NCBI RefSeq assembly: GCF_013307435.2
Contig: NZ_CP102845.1
Coordinates: forward strand, 4,569,501-4,633,500
DNA length: 64,000 nt
Direction: 5' to 3'
DNA from: Microvirga terrae
GTDB lineage: Bacteria > Pseudomonadota > Alphaproteobacteria > Rhizobiales > Beijerinckiaceae
A program made the translations under genes and the position numbers. A model generated the notes under the pieces. It saw only the letters and a list, made by a program, of their open reading frames with translations, was not told the DNA's origin and did not search any database. Below are positions 1-9,173 of the stretch, piece after piece. Each line of letters begins with the position of its first letter. The stretch's first letter is position 1.

Positions 1-30
1 GGAATTCTTCGACCGGCGTGAGGCAAGCTC

Positions 31-423
31 ATGTATAAAGCCGTGACCCGCGGCATCTCTGTGACGGTGACGCCCCGCTACATGCCGGAAGAATCCTCCC
101 CCGATCAGAACCGCTACTTCTTCGCCTATACGGTCGAGATCATCAACACGAGCCTGGACAGGGTCCAGCTCCGCGCCCGCTACTGGCGGATCACCGACGA
201 ACACGGTCAGGTCCAGGAGGTGCGCGGCGCCGGCGTGGTCGGCGAGGAGCCGGTGCTGGGTCCCGGGGAGAGCTTCAGCTATACCAGCGGCTGCCCGCTG
301 CAGACGCCGAGCGGCACCATGCAGGGCACCTACCTGATGGAGACCGCCACCGGCGAAACTTTCGAGGCCGAAATCCCCGCTTTCTCGCTCGATATACCCC
401 GCACCAAGCGCGTGCTGCACTGA
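31..423 (+). CDS. apaG: ApaG domain protein
   Basis: The 130-residue product matches the usual length of stand-alone ApaG (DUF525) proteins, which fold as a single Ig-like beta sandwich. The family signature is visible at about residues 65-105: a GxGVVGExPVLGPGE stretch followed by SGCPLxTPSGTMxGTY. The biochemical role of bacterial ApaG is not settled; the name comes from its operon with apaH in enterobacteria, and apaH is not next to it here. It reads directly into argE after an 8-bp gap, so the two are probably co-transcribed. The ATG start lies only 30 bases from the window edge, so its promoter cannot be judged. Confidence 0.93.
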   Translation: MYKAVTRGISVTVTPRYMPEESSPDQNRYFFAYTVEIINTSLDRVQLRARYWRITDEHGQVQEVRGAGVVGEEPVLGPGESFSYTSGCPLQTPSGTMQGTYLMETATGETFEAEIPAFSLDIPRTKRVLH

Positions 424-431
424 GGTTCCTG

Positions 432-1604
432 ATGTCTTCTACCGGTCTACGGCTGACGCCGCTCGAGATGCTGGCGAAGCTGGTGTCGTTCGACACCGTG
501 AGCTCGAAGTCGAACCTGCCACTCATCGAGTTCGTCGAAAGCTATCTGCAGAGCTGGAACGTGCCCTATGTGCGCGTGCCCAACGAGTCCGGCGACAAGG
601 CGGCGATCTACGCCACTCTTGGACCGCGGGACCAGGGCGGGATCGTGCTGTCGGGTCACACCGACGTGGTGCCGGTCACCGGCCAGGCGTGGACGTCCGA
701 CCCCTTCACGCTCCGGATCGAGAACGACCGCGCCTACGGGCGCGGCGCGGTGGACATGAAGGCGTTCGACGCGCTGGCGCTCGCGCTGATCCCGGAGTTC
801 CAGGCCGCCGGTCTCACGACGCCGATCCACATCATGCTCTCTTACGACGAGGAGACGACGTGCCTCGGCGTCGTCGATACGATCCGCCGTCTCGGACATG
901 ACCTTCCCATGCCGAAGGCTGTGATCGTCGGCGAGCCGACGATGCTGGAGGTGGCGGACGCCCACAAGAGCGTGGTCACCTTCTCGACGACGGTGCATGG
1001 TTTCGAGGCCCATTCGTCGAAGCCTTATCTCGGCGCCAGCGCGGTGATGACGGCGGCCGAGCTGATCGCCGAGCTCAACCGCATCGGCGACGACATGATG
1101 GAGCGCGGCGACGCCAGCGGGCGCTTCGATCCGCCTTACACGACGGTGCATGTGGGCACGATCTCGGGCGGCACGGCGCGCAACATCCTGTCGAAGACCT
1201 GCACCTTCCATTGGGAGTTCCGCGGGCTGCCGAACCTCGACCCGCACGAGATTCCGGATCGTCTCAACCGGTTCGTCGAGGAAGTCGCCCTGAAGCGCCT
1301 CAACCGTTTCGGCGAGTTCGGGCGGATCGAGACCATCCTGCACGCCGACGTGCCGGGTCTCGCGCCGGATCCGGGCTCGGCCGCGGAGGTTCTGGCGCTG
1401 CGCCTTGCAGGCCGGAACCACACGCAGACCGTGCCCTTCGGCACGGAAGCGGGCCACTTCCAGGCTGCGGGCATTCCGACCGTCGTCTGCGGTCCAGGCT
1501 CCATCAATCAGGCGCACCAGCCGGACGAGTACATCACGCTGGAACAATTCGAGGCGGGCCTCGCCTTCATGCGCCGGCTTGCGGCGACCTGCGCGAATTC
1601 CTGA
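432..1604 (+). CDS. argE: acetylornithine deacetylase
   Basis: This M20-family metallopeptidase of 390 residues removes acetate from N-acetylornithine to give ornithine in arginine synthesis. Metal-binding motifs appear in order: SGHTDVVPV near residue 75 (His, Asp), GRGAVDMKAF near 105, the catalytic EE pair in YDEETTCLG near 140, and a VGEPT stretch near 160 that also carries a metal ligand. A dimerisation domain spans about residues 180-290. The length fits ArgE and not the shorter DapE. The neighbouring argD-argF operon on the other strand supports an arginine role. It shares a likely transcript with apaG and ends 54 bp from the convergent hslO gene. Confidence 0.92.
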   Translation: MSSTGLRLTPLEMLAKLVSFDTVSSKSNLPLIEFVESYLQSWNVPYVRVPNESGDKAAIYATLGPRDQGGIVLSGHTDVVPVTGQAWTSDPFTLRIENDRAYGRGAVDMKAFDALALALIPEFQAAGLTTPIHIMLSYDEETTCLGVVDTIRRLGHDLPMPKAVIVGEPTMLEVADAHKSVVTFSTTVHGFEAHSSKPYLGASAVMTAAELIAELNRIGDDMMERGDASGRFDPPYTTVHVGTISGGTARNILSKTCTFHWEFRGLPNLDPHEIPDRLNRFVEEVALKRLNRFGEFGRIETILHADVPGLAPDPGSAAEVLALRLAGRNHTQTVPFGTEAGHFQAAGIPTVVCGPGSINQAHQPDEYITLEQFEAGLAFMRRLAATCANS

Positions 1605-1613
1605 GCGCCCCTG

Positions 1614-1646
1614 CCGTCATGGCCTGGCCTGTCCCGGCCATGACGG
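1614..1646. repeat. intergenic palindrome, family 1 (half copy)
   Basis: A single half of the family 1 palindrome sits between the convergent genes argE and hslO. It begins with CCGTCATGGCC, ends with GGCCATGACGG, and has a short imperfect centre. The same arms recur at eight other sites in this window. Confidence 0.75.
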
Positions 1647-1657
1647 AAGATTGGACA

Positions 1658-2647
1658 TCAAGCCTCGGACTTCGCGATCTCGGCTTCGACCTCGGCCGGA
1701 TCGAGATCATAGAAGCGCGAGCAGAACTCGCACGTGATACCGATGCGGCCGTTGTCTCCGACCATGTCGCGGCGGTCCTCGGGGGAGAAGCGGCGCATCA
1801 TGCCCATGATGCGCTCGTGCGAGCAGGTGCATTCCTCGTGCACGTGCTGGCCCTCGAAAACGCGCACGCCCCGCTCATGGAACAGGCGGTAGAGCAGCGT
1901 CTCGCTGGAGACAGTCGGATCGACAAGCTCATGATCCTCGACCGTGCCGACCAGGGATTTGGCTTCGAGCCAGGCATCGTCCTCCGAGGGCGCCGCCAGA
2001 TCGTTCGACGGATGCCCCTCGGGGATGTCTCCGGGATGCAGGTCGGCCTGCCGCAGACGGTCCGGGGATGACGGCAGGAACTGGATCATCAGGCCGCCCG
2101 CGCGATAGGTGTGGCGGCCGTTCTCGAACTGCTCCGCCACGGCCAGGCGCACCTGAGTCGGGATCTGCTCGGACTGACGGAAATACTGATGGGCCGCCTC
2201 CTCGAACCCCTGACCCTCGAGCGCGACGACGCCCTGGTAGCGGCTGCGCTCGGAGCCCTGATCGATCGTCATGGCGAGGTAGCCTGAGCCGAGGAGTTCG
2301 CCGCTTCCCGGCGACGTGCTTCCAAGAGCCTCGAGCCTGTCCTTGTCGAAACGGGCCGTGGCGCGCAGGCGGTCCGGTGCGTTGAAGTCCACCACCACCA
2401 TGTCGATGATGCCGTCCGTCTTGGTCTGCAGCTGGAAGCGTCCCTCGAGCTTGAGGGATGCGCCGAGCATGACCGTCAGGGCGGCCGCCTCGCCGATGAC
2501 GCGGGCCACTAGGTCGGGATAGCCGTGGCGGGCCAGGATCGTGTCGATGGAGGCCCCGAGACGCACCACGCGCCCGCGCACGTCGAGCGGCTCGACGGCG
2601 AAAGGCAGGACGACGTCATCGTTTCCTTCAAGCGGGGCTGAACTCAT
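1658..2647 (-). CDS. hslO: redox-regulated chaperone Hsp33
   Basis: Hsp33 is a cytosolic holdase switched on by oxidation: four conserved cysteines release zinc and form disulfides. The protein has 329 residues. The C-terminal zinc centre is visible as a CxC pair in EECTCSHER and a CxxC pair in [10 protein letters not shown] chose the ATG at 2647 because it overlaps the argF stop codon as ATGA; an upstream in-frame start would run into argF. This overlap implies translational coupling in an argD-argF-hslO operon, an arrangement known in other Rhizobiales. The mix of a metabolic pathway and a chaperone in one operon is odd but conserved. Confidence 0.94.
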   Translation of the reverse strand: MSSAPLEGNDDVVLPFAVEPLDVRGRVVRLGASIDTILARHGYPDLVARVIGEAAALTVMLGASLKLEGRFQLQTKTDGIIDMVVVDFNAPDRLRATARFDKDRLEALGSTSPGSGELLGSGYLAMTIDQGSERSRYQGVVALEGQGFEEAAHQYFRQSEQIPTQVRLAVAEQFENGRHTYRAGGLMIQFLPSSPDRLRQADLHPGDIPEGHPSNDLAAPSEDDAWLEAKSLVGTVEDHELVDPTVSSETLLYRLFHERGVRVFEGQHVHEECTCSHERIMGMMRRFSPEDRRDMVGDNGRIGITCEFCSRFYDLDPAEVEAEIAKSEA

Positions 2648-3570
2648 GCGCTTGCTGCTCCGAGGCACCATGCCAGGATGCCCTTTTGTGCGTGAAGCCG
2701 GTTCTCGGCCTCGTCGAAGACCACGGATTGCGGACCGTCCATGACCTCATCCGTCACCTCCTCGCCGCGATGGGCGGGCAGGCAATGCATGAAGATCGCG
2801 TCCTTGTCGGCCACGCCCATGAGCCTGCCGTTGACCTGATAGGGCTTCAGCAGGTTCTGGCGGCGGAACTCGTCGTCGTCGCCCATGGAGACCCAGCAAT
2901 CGGTGACGACCGCATGGGCGCCCTCGGCGGCTTCGAAGGCATCGGTGGTCACGCCGATCTTGGCCCCTTCCCGTTTCGCCCAGGACAAAAGCTCGGGACG
3001 GGGAGCAAGTTCCGGCGGAGACGCGATGTTCAGGGTGAAATCGAGCCGGGCGGCCGCATGGATCCACGAGGCGAGTACGTTGTTGGAATCGCCCGTCCAG
3101 GCGACCGTCTTCCCTTCGATGGAGCCGCGATGCTCCTCGAAGGTCATGATGTCGGCCATGATCTGGCACGGATGCGTCACCTTGGTCAGGCCGTTGATCA
3201 CCGGAATCGACGCATATTGGGCCAGTTCCGTCACCATGGCATGGTCAAGGGTGCGGATCATGATGGCGTCCACGTAGCGCGAGAGGACCCGGGCCGTATC
3301 GGCGATGCTCTCGCCGCGGCCGAGCTGCATCTCCTTGCCGGTGAGCATGAGGGTCTCGCCGCCAAGCTCGCGCATGCCAACGTCGAACGACACGCGGGTG
3401 CGGGTGGACGGCTTGTCGAACACCATCGCCAGGACCTTGCCTTCGAGCGGGCGGTCCTTGGCCTTCTCGCCCCGCCGGCGCTTGGCCTTGATGTCCAGGC
3501 CGATCTGAAGGAGGTGCCGGATCTCCGCGCCGGAAAAGTCGCTGAGATCGAGGAAATGACGGGTCTTCAT
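2644..3570 (-). CDS. argF: ornithine carbamoyltransferase
   Basis: The 308-residue enzyme condenses ornithine with carbamoyl phosphate to citrulline. The carbamoyl-phosphate motif STRTR follows FDKP near residue 50, the HPCQ motif is near 130, the ornithine-side SMGDDDE loop is near 230, and the catalytic HCLPA motif is near 265. The ATG at 3570 overlaps the argD stop as ATGA, and its own stop overlaps the hslO start in the same way, so the three genes are translationally coupled. A longer reading of the frame reaches 4086 but lies inside argD and is not real coding sequence. Confidence 0.96.
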   Translation of the reverse strand: MKTRHFLDLSDFSGAEIRHLLQIGLDIKAKRRRGEKAKDRPLEGKVLAMVFDKPSTRTRVSFDVGMRELGGETLMLTGKEMQLGRGESIADTARVLSRYVDAIMIRTLDHAMVTELAQYASIPVINGLTKVTHPCQIMADIMTFEEHRGSIEGKTVAWTGDSNNVLASWIHAAARLDFTLNIASPPELAPRPELLSWAKREGAKIGVTTDAFEAAEGAHAVVTDCWVSMGDDDEFRRQNLLKPYQVNGRLMGVADKDAIFMHCLPAHRGEEVTDEVMDGPQSVVFDEAENRLHAQKGILAWCLGAASA

Positions 3571-4775
3571 TGAACTGCTCCCGGCTGGGCGGCTGCCTGC
3601 TGACCAGCTTCGATGGCCGCGCAGGCGGCATCCAGACGATCGATGGCCTCTCCGAGATCGGCCTCGGTGATGATCAGCGGCGGCAGGAGACGGACGACAT
3701 TGTCGCCGGCCCCGATCACGACGAGCTTCTGGTCGCGGGCGGCGCTGACGAAGTCCGTGTTGGGCACGACGGTGCGCAGACCCATCATGAGGCCTTGGCC
3801 CCGCACCTCGGCGATGACGCTGGGATGGCGGTCCTTCAGCTCGGCGAGGCGCTGCTTGAGCAGCAGGCCCTTGCGCTCGACCCCGTCGAGAAAGCCGGGT
3901 TCGAGGATCACGTCGAGCACGGCGTTGCCGACCGCCATGGCGAGCGGATTGCCCCCGAAGGTGGTGCCGTGGGTGCCCAGGGTCAGGCCCTTGCCGGCCT
4001 CGGCCGTGGCGAGGCACGCGCCCAGCGGGAAGCCGCCGCCGATCCCCTTGGCCACCGTCATGATGTCGGGCGTCACGCCGCTCCATTCATAGGCGAACAG
4101 CTTGCCGGTGCGGCCGACGCCGGTCTGGATCTCGTCGAAGATCAGGAGCAGTCCCTGGCTGTCGCACAGGGCGCGCAGCTCGCGCAGGAAGGAGGCCGAC
4201 ACGGTCCTGACGCCGCCCTCGCCCTGGATCGGCTCGATCATGAGGGCTGCCGTCTGCGGGCCGATCACCGCCTTGAGAGCCTCGAGATCCTCGGGCGGCA
4301 CCTGGTCGAACCCCTGCACCTTGGGACCGAAGCCCTCCAGGTACTTCGGCTGGCCGCCGGCCGCGATCGTGCCGAGCGTGCGGCCGTGGAAGGCGCCCTC
4401 GAAGGTCACGATGTGGAAGCGCTCGGGGTTGCCGTTCACATAATGGTAACGGCGGGCCATCTTGATCGCGGCCTCGTTCGCCTCGGCGCCGGAATTGGTG
4501 AAGAACACGTAATCCGCGAAGGTGGCGTCGACGAGCCGCTGGGCGAGGCGCTCGCCCTCGGGGATCTGGAACAGGTTGGAGCTGTGCCAGATCCTGGCGG
4601 CCTGCTCGGACAGGGCCTTGACCAGGTGCGGATGCGCGTGGCCGAGGGCATTCACCGCGATGCCGGCGCCGAAATCCAGATATCGCTCGCCATCTCGGCC
4701 GTAGAGCCAGGGGCCCTCTCCCTTCTCGAAGGAAAGCTCGGCGCGGGCAAAAGTCGGCAGCAATGGCGATGTCAC
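3567..4775 (-). CDS. argD: acetylornithine aminotransferase
   Basis: This 402-residue class III PLP aminotransferase converts N-acetylglutamate semialdehyde to N-acetylornithine and may also serve as succinyldiaminopimelate aminotransferase. NSGAEAN near residue 95 and the [11 protein letters not shown] segment near 215 are class III signatures; the Schiff-base lysine is Lys243 in TVAKGIGGG. The start is a GTG at 4775. It is the first gene of argD-argF-hslO. A strong promoter lies at 4863-4890, and a terminator-like hairpin at 4821-4852 sits between that promoter and the start codon, so readthrough could be regulated. Confidence 0.95.
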   Translation of the reverse strand: MTSPLLPTFARAELSFEKGEGPWLYGRDGERYLDFGAGIAVNALGHAHPHLVKALSEQAARIWHSSNLFQIPEGERLAQRLVDATFADYVFFTNSGAEANEAAIKMARRYHYVNGNPERFHIVTFEGAFHGRTLGTIAAGGQPKYLEGFGPKVQGFDQVPPEDLEALKAVIGPQTAALMIEPIQGEGGVRTVSASFLRELRALCDSQGLLLIFDEIQTGVGRTGKLFAYEWSGVTPDIMTVAKGIGGGFPLGACLATAEAGKGLTLGTHGTTFGGNPLAMAVGNAVLDVILEPGFLDGVERKGLLLKQRLAELKDRHPSVIAEVRGQGLMMGLRTVVPNTDFVSAARDQKLVVIGAGDNVVRLLPPLIITEADLGEAIDRLDAACAAIEAGQQAAAQPGAVQ

Positions 4776-4820
4776 GGGTTGTCTCCGCCTGAAGAGAGGC
4801 CCAAGGTCGCACCCGGGCCC

Positions 4821-4852
4821 GAAAAAGAAAGCGCCGCCCCAACGGGGGCGGC
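4821..4852 (-). terminator. terminator-like hairpin in the argD leader
   Basis: Read on the minus strand, an 8-bp GC stem (GCCGCCCC with GGGGCGGC) closes a CGTT loop and is followed by GCTTTCTTTTTC. It lies between the argD promoter and the argD start codon, so it is either an attenuator or a 5' stabilising hairpin. Confidence 0.65.
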
Positions 4853-4862
4853 ACGGGAAGGG

Positions 4863-4890
4863 ATTCTAACGAGGTGCGGGACCCTGTCAA
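4863..4890 (-). promoter_or_regulatory. sigma70-type promoter of argD-argF-hslO
   Basis: On the minus strand a perfect TTGACA (4885-4890) is followed after 16 bp by TAGAAT (4863-4868). A GANTC methylation site overlaps the -10 hexamer. The predicted transcript starts near 4856, just before the leader hairpin. Confidence 0.72.
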
Positions 4891-5158
4891 TTCAAGAGAA
4901 ATGAAGTCACTCATCACAAGGAATTTTTGCCGATTTCGGGCCAGGGTGAGTTCCTTGGGGAAAACGACAGGGCCTCAACGGGGACTCTTGCGCCCGAGTC
5001 CACCCATCCTGTACCTTCGGGGTAGTCGAGTACAGCATTCGTGCCACGGCATTCACCCTCAGGAGCGATCCTCGCAACGCGGTCGGACACAAAACCCTGT
5101 CCGCGAGGCATCCGGGATTCTGAGCTTGACGCCTGTCGCGAAGGAGGAAAGTTTAAAA

Positions 5159-5695
5159 ATGATGGATGCGGGCGGAACTTGGACGGACGAGCGGGTCGAG
5201 CTTCTCAAGAAGCTCTGGACCGATGGTTTGAGCGCGAGCCAGATCGCCGCCGAGCTTGGCAACGTGACCCGCAACGCGGTGATCGGCAAGGTTCACCGCC
5301 TCGGCCTGTCCGGCCGGGCCAAGGATGCGAAGCCTGTCGCTTCGGCGGCCGCCCGTCCCCGCAAGGCGACCCGCGCCCCGAGCGCGCCGGCTCCGATTGC
5401 GCCCCAGCCGCACAACAACAACGTGGTGCTGGCCCCGATCCCGCTGCAGCCCGCGGCCGAGGAGCCCGTGGTGTTCGCCGAGGACGAGGTCGCCATCCCC
5501 ATGTCCGAGCGGGTGACGATCATGGATCTGCGTGAGTCCATGTGCCGCTGGCCCATGGGCGACCCGACGAAGCCCGAGTTCCGCTTCTGCGGCGCCCGCT
5601 CGATCACGGGCCTGCCCTATTGCACCCATCACGCCCGCATCGCCTACCAGCCGGTGGCCGACCGCAAGCGTGAGCGCCGGCTCGCCCGGGCCTGA
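5159..5695 (+). CDS. gcrA: cell cycle transcriptional regulator GcrA
   Basis: GcrA is an alphaproteobacterial sigma70 cofactor that binds methylated GANTC sites and drives S-phase gene expression. The 178-residue product has the N-terminal WTDERVELLKKLW helix and the NAVIGKVHRLGL segment that form the DNA-binding domain (residues 1-45), an Ala/Pro-rich linker, and the C-terminal region with CRWPMGDP and FRFCGA near residues 128-150 that binds sigma70 domain 2. I chose the first of two adjacent ATG codons because GGAGGAAAG lies just upstream. A strong terminator follows. GANTC sites in its own leader suggest methylation-dependent control, which is an inference. Confidence 0.95.
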   Translation: MMDAGGTWTDERVELLKKLWTDGLSASQIAAELGNVTRNAVIGKVHRLGLSGRAKDAKPVASAAARPRKATRAPSAPAPIAPQPHNNNVVLAPIPLQPAAEEPVVFAEDEVAIPMSERVTIMDLRESMCRWPMGDPTKPEFRFCGARSITGLPYCTHHARIAYQPVADRKRERRLARA

Positions 5696-5716
5696 GGACA
5701 ATCATTTCAAGAAAAT

Positions 5717-5748
5717 GGCCGCGCCGACGATGTCCGGCGCGGCCTTTT
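5717..5748 (+). terminator. gcrA terminator
   Basis: A perfect 10-bp inverted repeat (GGCCGCGCCG and CGGCGCGGCC) encloses an 8-base loop and runs into TTTT, 21 bp after the gcrA stop codon. Confidence 0.88.
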
Positions 5749-5830
5749 GCGCTTTTGCCCTTGGCCCGTCACAGAATCCTGCAGAACCACCGGTCCGAGA
5801 AAGCAAGGGGGTCAGGATCGGATCTCTCTT

Positions 5831-5922
5831 CCGTCGTCACCGGCCTTGTGCCGGTGATCCCGATTGTTCGAAACGCAGAGCCTCACCGGATCGGGATGAC
5901 CGGGACAAGCCCGGCCATGACG
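5831..5922. repeat. intergenic palindrome, family 1 (full copy)
   Basis: This 92-bp copy has both halves: a left hairpin with CACCGGC and GCCGGTG arms, a variable centre, a CCTCACCGGATCGGGAT segment, and a right hairpin with CCGGG and CCCGG arms ending in CATGACG. It lies between convergent gcrA and phoB. Confidence 0.85.
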
Positions 5923-5973
5923 TGGGGTGGAACGGCAACTTCGGGATCGGGAGAGTTGCGCTCTCAGAATGCG

Positions 5974-6693
5974 TCAGGCGCTCGCCGCCTGCTGCTCCTC
6001 GCGGGCGAAGGTCTCGTCGAAGGAGTAGCCGGCGCCGCGCACGGTCCGGATCGGGTCGGGGCGGCGCGGCAGGCCGATGGCCTTGCGCAGGCGGCCCACA
6101 TGGACGTCGACCGTGCGTTCGTCGATATAGACGTCATGCCCCCAGACGGCGTTGAGCAGGTGCTCGCGGGAGAAAACGCGCCCGGGGCTCTGCATCAGGA
6201 ACTCGAGCAGCCGGAACTCGGTCGGTCCCAAGTGCAGCTCCTGGCCGGCACGCCGCACCCGGTGGGTCTCGCGGTCGAGCTCGATGTCACCGGCCTTGAG
6301 CAGGGTCGCGATATGCGCGGGCTTGGCCCGCCGCAGCAGCGCACGCACGCGGGCCAGCAGCTCCGGCACCGAGAAGGGCTTGACGATGTAGTCGTCGGCG
6401 CCCGTGGAGAGGCCGCGGATCCGGTCCCCCTCCTCGCCGCGCGCCGTGAGCATGATCACCGGCAGGCGTTCGGTCTCGGTGCGGGCGCGGATGCGCCGGC
6501 AGAGCTCGATCCCGGACAGGCCGGGCAGCATCCAGTCGAGCAGCACGATGTCGGGAACCTGCTCCCGGAGGCGGATCTCCGCCTCGTCGCCGCGCGAGAC
6601 GCTGTCAACCTCGTAGCCTTCGGCTTCGAGGTTGTAGCGCAGGAGCAGCATCAAGGGCTCCTCGTCCTCGACGATCAGAACGCGCGGTCCCAT
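5974..6693 (-). CDS. phoB: phosphate response regulator PhoB
   Basis: The 239-residue OmpR-family regulator has an N-terminal receiver domain with Asp53 in LLDWMLPG as phosphoacceptor, acidic residues in VEDEE near residue 9, and Lys in VKPFS near 105. The C-terminal winged helix (about 135-230) contains the RTVDVHVGRLRKAI recognition region and the RGAGYSF ending. PhoR would phosphorylate it under low phosphate, and it then binds Pho boxes such as the one at 11320-11347. It follows phoU after only 3 bp and is the last gene of the phosphate locus. Confidence 0.96.
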   Translation of the reverse strand: MGPRVLIVEDEEPLMLLLRYNLEAEGYEVDSVSRGDEAEIRLREQVPDIVLLDWMLPGLSGIELCRRIRARTETERLPVIMLTARGEEGDRIRGLSTGADDYIVKPFSVPELLARVRALLRRAKPAHIATLLKAGDIELDRETHRVRRAGQELHLGPTEFRLLEFLMQSPGRVFSREHLLNAVWGHDVYIDERTVDVHVGRLRKAIGLPRRPDPIRTVRGAGYSFDETFAREEQQAASA

Positions 6694-6696
6694 GCA

Positions 6697-7410
6697 TCAG
6701 GCTCCTGCTGCGACCGTCGTGTCGATGGAGCGGTCGTTCTTGGGCCGGTCGATGGCCAGCGTCTCGCCCGTCACCAGGTAATGCACCGTCTCGGCGATGT
6801 TGGTGGTGTGATCGCCGATGCGCTCGATGTTCTTGGCGCAGAACAGGAGATGCGTGCAGAACGAGATGTTGCGCGGATCTTCCATCATGTAGGTGAGGAG
6901 CTCGCGGAACAGGGACGTGTAGAGCGCGTCGATGGCACCGTCGCGCTTCCACACGTCCAGGGCCTTCTCGGTATCTTTCTGCGCATAGGCGTCGAGCACA
7001 TCCTTGAGCTGGCCGAGGACGAGATCGCCCATGTGCTGGAGGCCGACGACGATCTTCTGCGGCTGGAAGTCGTCGCCGATCGCCAGGGCCCTCTTGCCGA
7101 TGTTCTTGGCCATGTCGCCGATGCGCTCGACGTCGCCGGAAATGCGGATGGCCGAGATCGTCTCGCGCAGATCGACGGCCAGCGGCTGGCGTCGGGCGAT
7201 GGTCAGGATGGCGCTCTCCTCCACCTCGCGCTGGAGAATGTCGAGGCGCTTGTCGGAGATCACCACGGTCTGGGCCAGCGCCTTGTCGTGGCGGACGAGC
7301 GCCGCGATGGACTCGACGAGCATCTTCTCGGCGATGCCGCCCATCTCGGAGATGCGCTGCCGGAGACCCTGAAGGTCGTTGTCGTAGGAGCTGACGATAT
7401 GTTCCGCCAT
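6697..7410 (-). CDS. phoU: phosphate signalling protein PhoU
   Basis: PhoU couples the PstSCAB transporter to PhoR and represses the Pho response when phosphate is plentiful. The 237-residue product shows the two tandem helical PhoU repeats, each with the metal-binding (E/D)xxxD motif: RISGDVERIGDMAKNI near residue 90 and CAKNIERIGDHTTNIAE near residue 195. The ATG at 7410 starts MAEHIVSSYD, typical for this family; longer readings run into pstB. It follows pstB after 29 bp. Confidence 0.96.
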   Translation of the reverse strand: MAEHIVSSYDNDLQGLRQRISEMGGIAEKMLVESIAALVRHDKALAQTVVISDKRLDILQREVEESAILTIARRQPLAVDLRETISAIRISGDVERIGDMAKNIGKRALAIGDDFQPQKIVVGLQHMGDLVLGQLKDVLDAYAQKDTEKALDVWKRDGAIDALYTSLFRELLTYMMEDPRNISFCTHLLFCAKNIERIGDHTTNIAETVHYLVTGETLAIDRPKNDRSIDTTVAAGA

Positions 7411-7439
7411 TGGATTAAGTCTCCCTCGAAGAGCTTCGA

Positions 7440-8258
7440 TCAGCCGAAGCGGCCCGTGATATAGTCCTGAGTCTGCTTCTTGGTCGGGTTCATGAACATC
7501 TTGGTCGTGGGCCCGAACTCCACGAGCTCGCCGAGATACATGAAGGCCGTGAACTGCGAGATGCGTGCGGCCTGCTGCATGTTGTGCGTGACGATCACGA
7601 TGGTGAACTCGGAGCGGAGCTGCTCGATCAGCTCCTCGATCTTGCCGGTGGAGATCGGATCGAGGGCCGAGGTCGGCTCGTCGAGCAGGATCACCTCCGG
7701 CCGCTGGGCAATGGTGCGCGCAATGCACAGGCGCTGCTGCTGGCCGCCCGACAGGCCCATGCCGGACTGGCGCAGCTTGTCCTTCGCCTCGTCCCAGAGC
7801 GCAGCCTTGCGCAGCGCTTCCTCGACACGGTCGTCGAGCTCGGATTTCGGCAGCTTCTCGTAAAGGCGGATGCCGAAGGCGATGTTGTCGTAGATCGACA
7901 TGGGAAACGGCGTCGGCTTCTGGAACACCATGCCGACGCGGGCGCGAAGCTCGTTCACATCGATCGAAGGCGAGAGCACGTTCTGCCCGTCGAGCAGGAT
8001 CTGTCCGTCCACGCGCTGCTCGGGGTACAGGCTGTAGATGCGGTTGAAGGTGCGCAGCAGGGTCGACTTCCCGCAGCCCGAAGGGCCGATGAGAGCCGTG
8101 ACCTGCCGGTCGTAGAAGTCGAGCGAGATGTCCTTCAGGCTGCGGAAATCGCCGTAGAAGAAGTTGAGGTTCTTGACCGCGATGCGCACCGGCGCGCCGG
8201 TATCGGCCGCGGCCGCATTGCCGATGGCGCTGCTCGTGTTGAGGGCGATGGTGCTCAT
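7440..8258 (-). CDS. pstB: phosphate ABC transporter ATP-binding protein
   Basis: This is the 272-residue ATPase of the high-affinity phosphate importer. Walker A is GPSGCGKS at residues 58-65, the Q-loop is in [10 protein letters not shown], the ABC signature is LSGGQQQRL and Walker B is [12 protein letters not shown]. The [10 protein letters not shown] switch region and the C-terminal [11 protein letters not shown] end are typical PstB. Its start codon overlaps the pstA stop by 4 bp (ATGA), giving translational coupling. Confidence 0.97.
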   Translation of the reverse strand: MSTIALNTSSAIGNAAAADTGAPVRIAVKNLNFFYGDFRSLKDISLDFYDRQVTALIGPSGCGKSTLLRTFNRIYSLYPEQRVDGQILLDGQNVLSPSIDVNELRARVGMVFQKPTPFPMSIYDNIAFGIRLYEKLPKSELDDRVEEALRKAALWDEAKDKLRQSGMGLSGGQQQRLCIARTIAQRPEVILLDEPTSALDPISTGKIEELIEQLRSEFTIVIVTHNMQQAARISQFTAFMYLGELVEFGPTTKMFMNPTKKQTQDYITGRFG

Positions 8259-9166
8259 CGGGCTTTATCCTTGTTCAGGAGGAGGCGCGCCACGATGGAC
8301 AGCGCCAGGATCGACAGGGTGATGATGAGGGCGCCGGCCCAAGCCAGCTCGCGCCAGTTCTCGTATGGCGAGAGCGCAAACTGGAAGATCATGACCGGCA
8401 GGTTCGAGACGCCGCCCATCAGGGTCGGGCTGAACCAGAAATTGTTGTTGAGCGCAGTGAAGAGCAGGGGCGCCGTCTCGCCGGCGATGCGGGCGGTCGC
8501 GAGCAGCACGCCCGTGACCATGCCGGCGCGGGCCGCCTTCCAGCTGATCTTGATGATGACCGTCGACATCGGGGCCCCGAGCGCCGCCCCGGCCTCGCGC
8601 AGAGAACCGGGCACGAGGCGCAGCATGTCCTCGGTGGTGCGCACGATGACGGGAACCGCGATGATGGCGAGCGCCACGCCGCCGGCCCATCCGGAATAGC
8701 CGCCCATCGGCTGCACCATGAGCATGTAGACGAAGAGGCCGATGAGGATGCTGGGCGCGGCGAGCAGGATGTCGTTCACGAAGCGGATGATCTCGGCAAG
8801 CTTCGAACCCTTGCCGTATTCGGCGAGATACGTGCCGGCCAGCACGCCGACGGGCGTGGCCACCACGATGCCGAGAACGGTCAGGATCAGGCTGCCGACG
8901 ATAGCATTGGCAATGCCGCCGCCCTGGCTTCCGGGACCGGGCGTCGTCTGCGTGAACACGGCAGGCGAGAGACCGCCGATGCCCTCGACGAGAAGCATGA
9001 GCAGGATCCAGCCGAGGACGAAAGCGCCCAGGACGGTAAAGAGCGTGCAGATGATCTTGAGGGCCTGGTCGGCCACATGGCGGCTGCGGCGCACCCGGCC
9101 CCAAGGGGCCGGAGCGGTCGTCGACGGCTTCGCCGGCGTGCGGGTCTGGAGAGCGGTATCCATCAT
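8255..9166 (-). CDS. pstA: phosphate ABC transporter permease PstA
   Basis: This 303-residue inner-membrane permease pairs with PstC. A basic N-terminus precedes the first helix near residue 40, and the binding-protein-dependent transport domain with about five further helices covers residues 80-300. The EAA-like loop with EAGAALGAP near residue 190 contacts PstB. It lies 7 bp after pstC and overlaps pstB by 4 bp. Confidence 0.95.
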   Translation of the reverse strand: MMDTALQTRTPAKPSTTAPAPWGRVRRSRHVADQALKIICTLFTVLGAFVLGWILLMLLVEGIGGLSPAVFTQTTPGPGSQGGGIANAIVGSLILTVLGIVVATPVGVLAGTYLAEYGKGSKLAEIIRFVNDILLAAPSILIGLFVYMLMVQPMGGYSGWAGGVALAIIAVPVIVRTTEDMLRLVPGSLREAGAALGAPMSTVIIKISWKAARAGMVTGVLLATARIAGETAPLLFTALNNNFWFSPTLMGGVSNLPVMIFQFALSPYENWRELAWAGALIITLSILALSIVARLLLNKDKAR

Positions 9167-9173
9167 GAACCTC

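Larger units (their letters stand above)
4776..5158. other. divergent argD / gcrA intergenic region
   Basis: This 383-bp region separates two divergent genes. It holds the argD promoter and leader hairpin. It also carries four GANTC sites at 4862-4866, 4983-4987, 4996-5000 and 5116-5120, about four to five times the density expected by chance at this base composition. No protein gene is convincing here. Confidence 0.6.
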
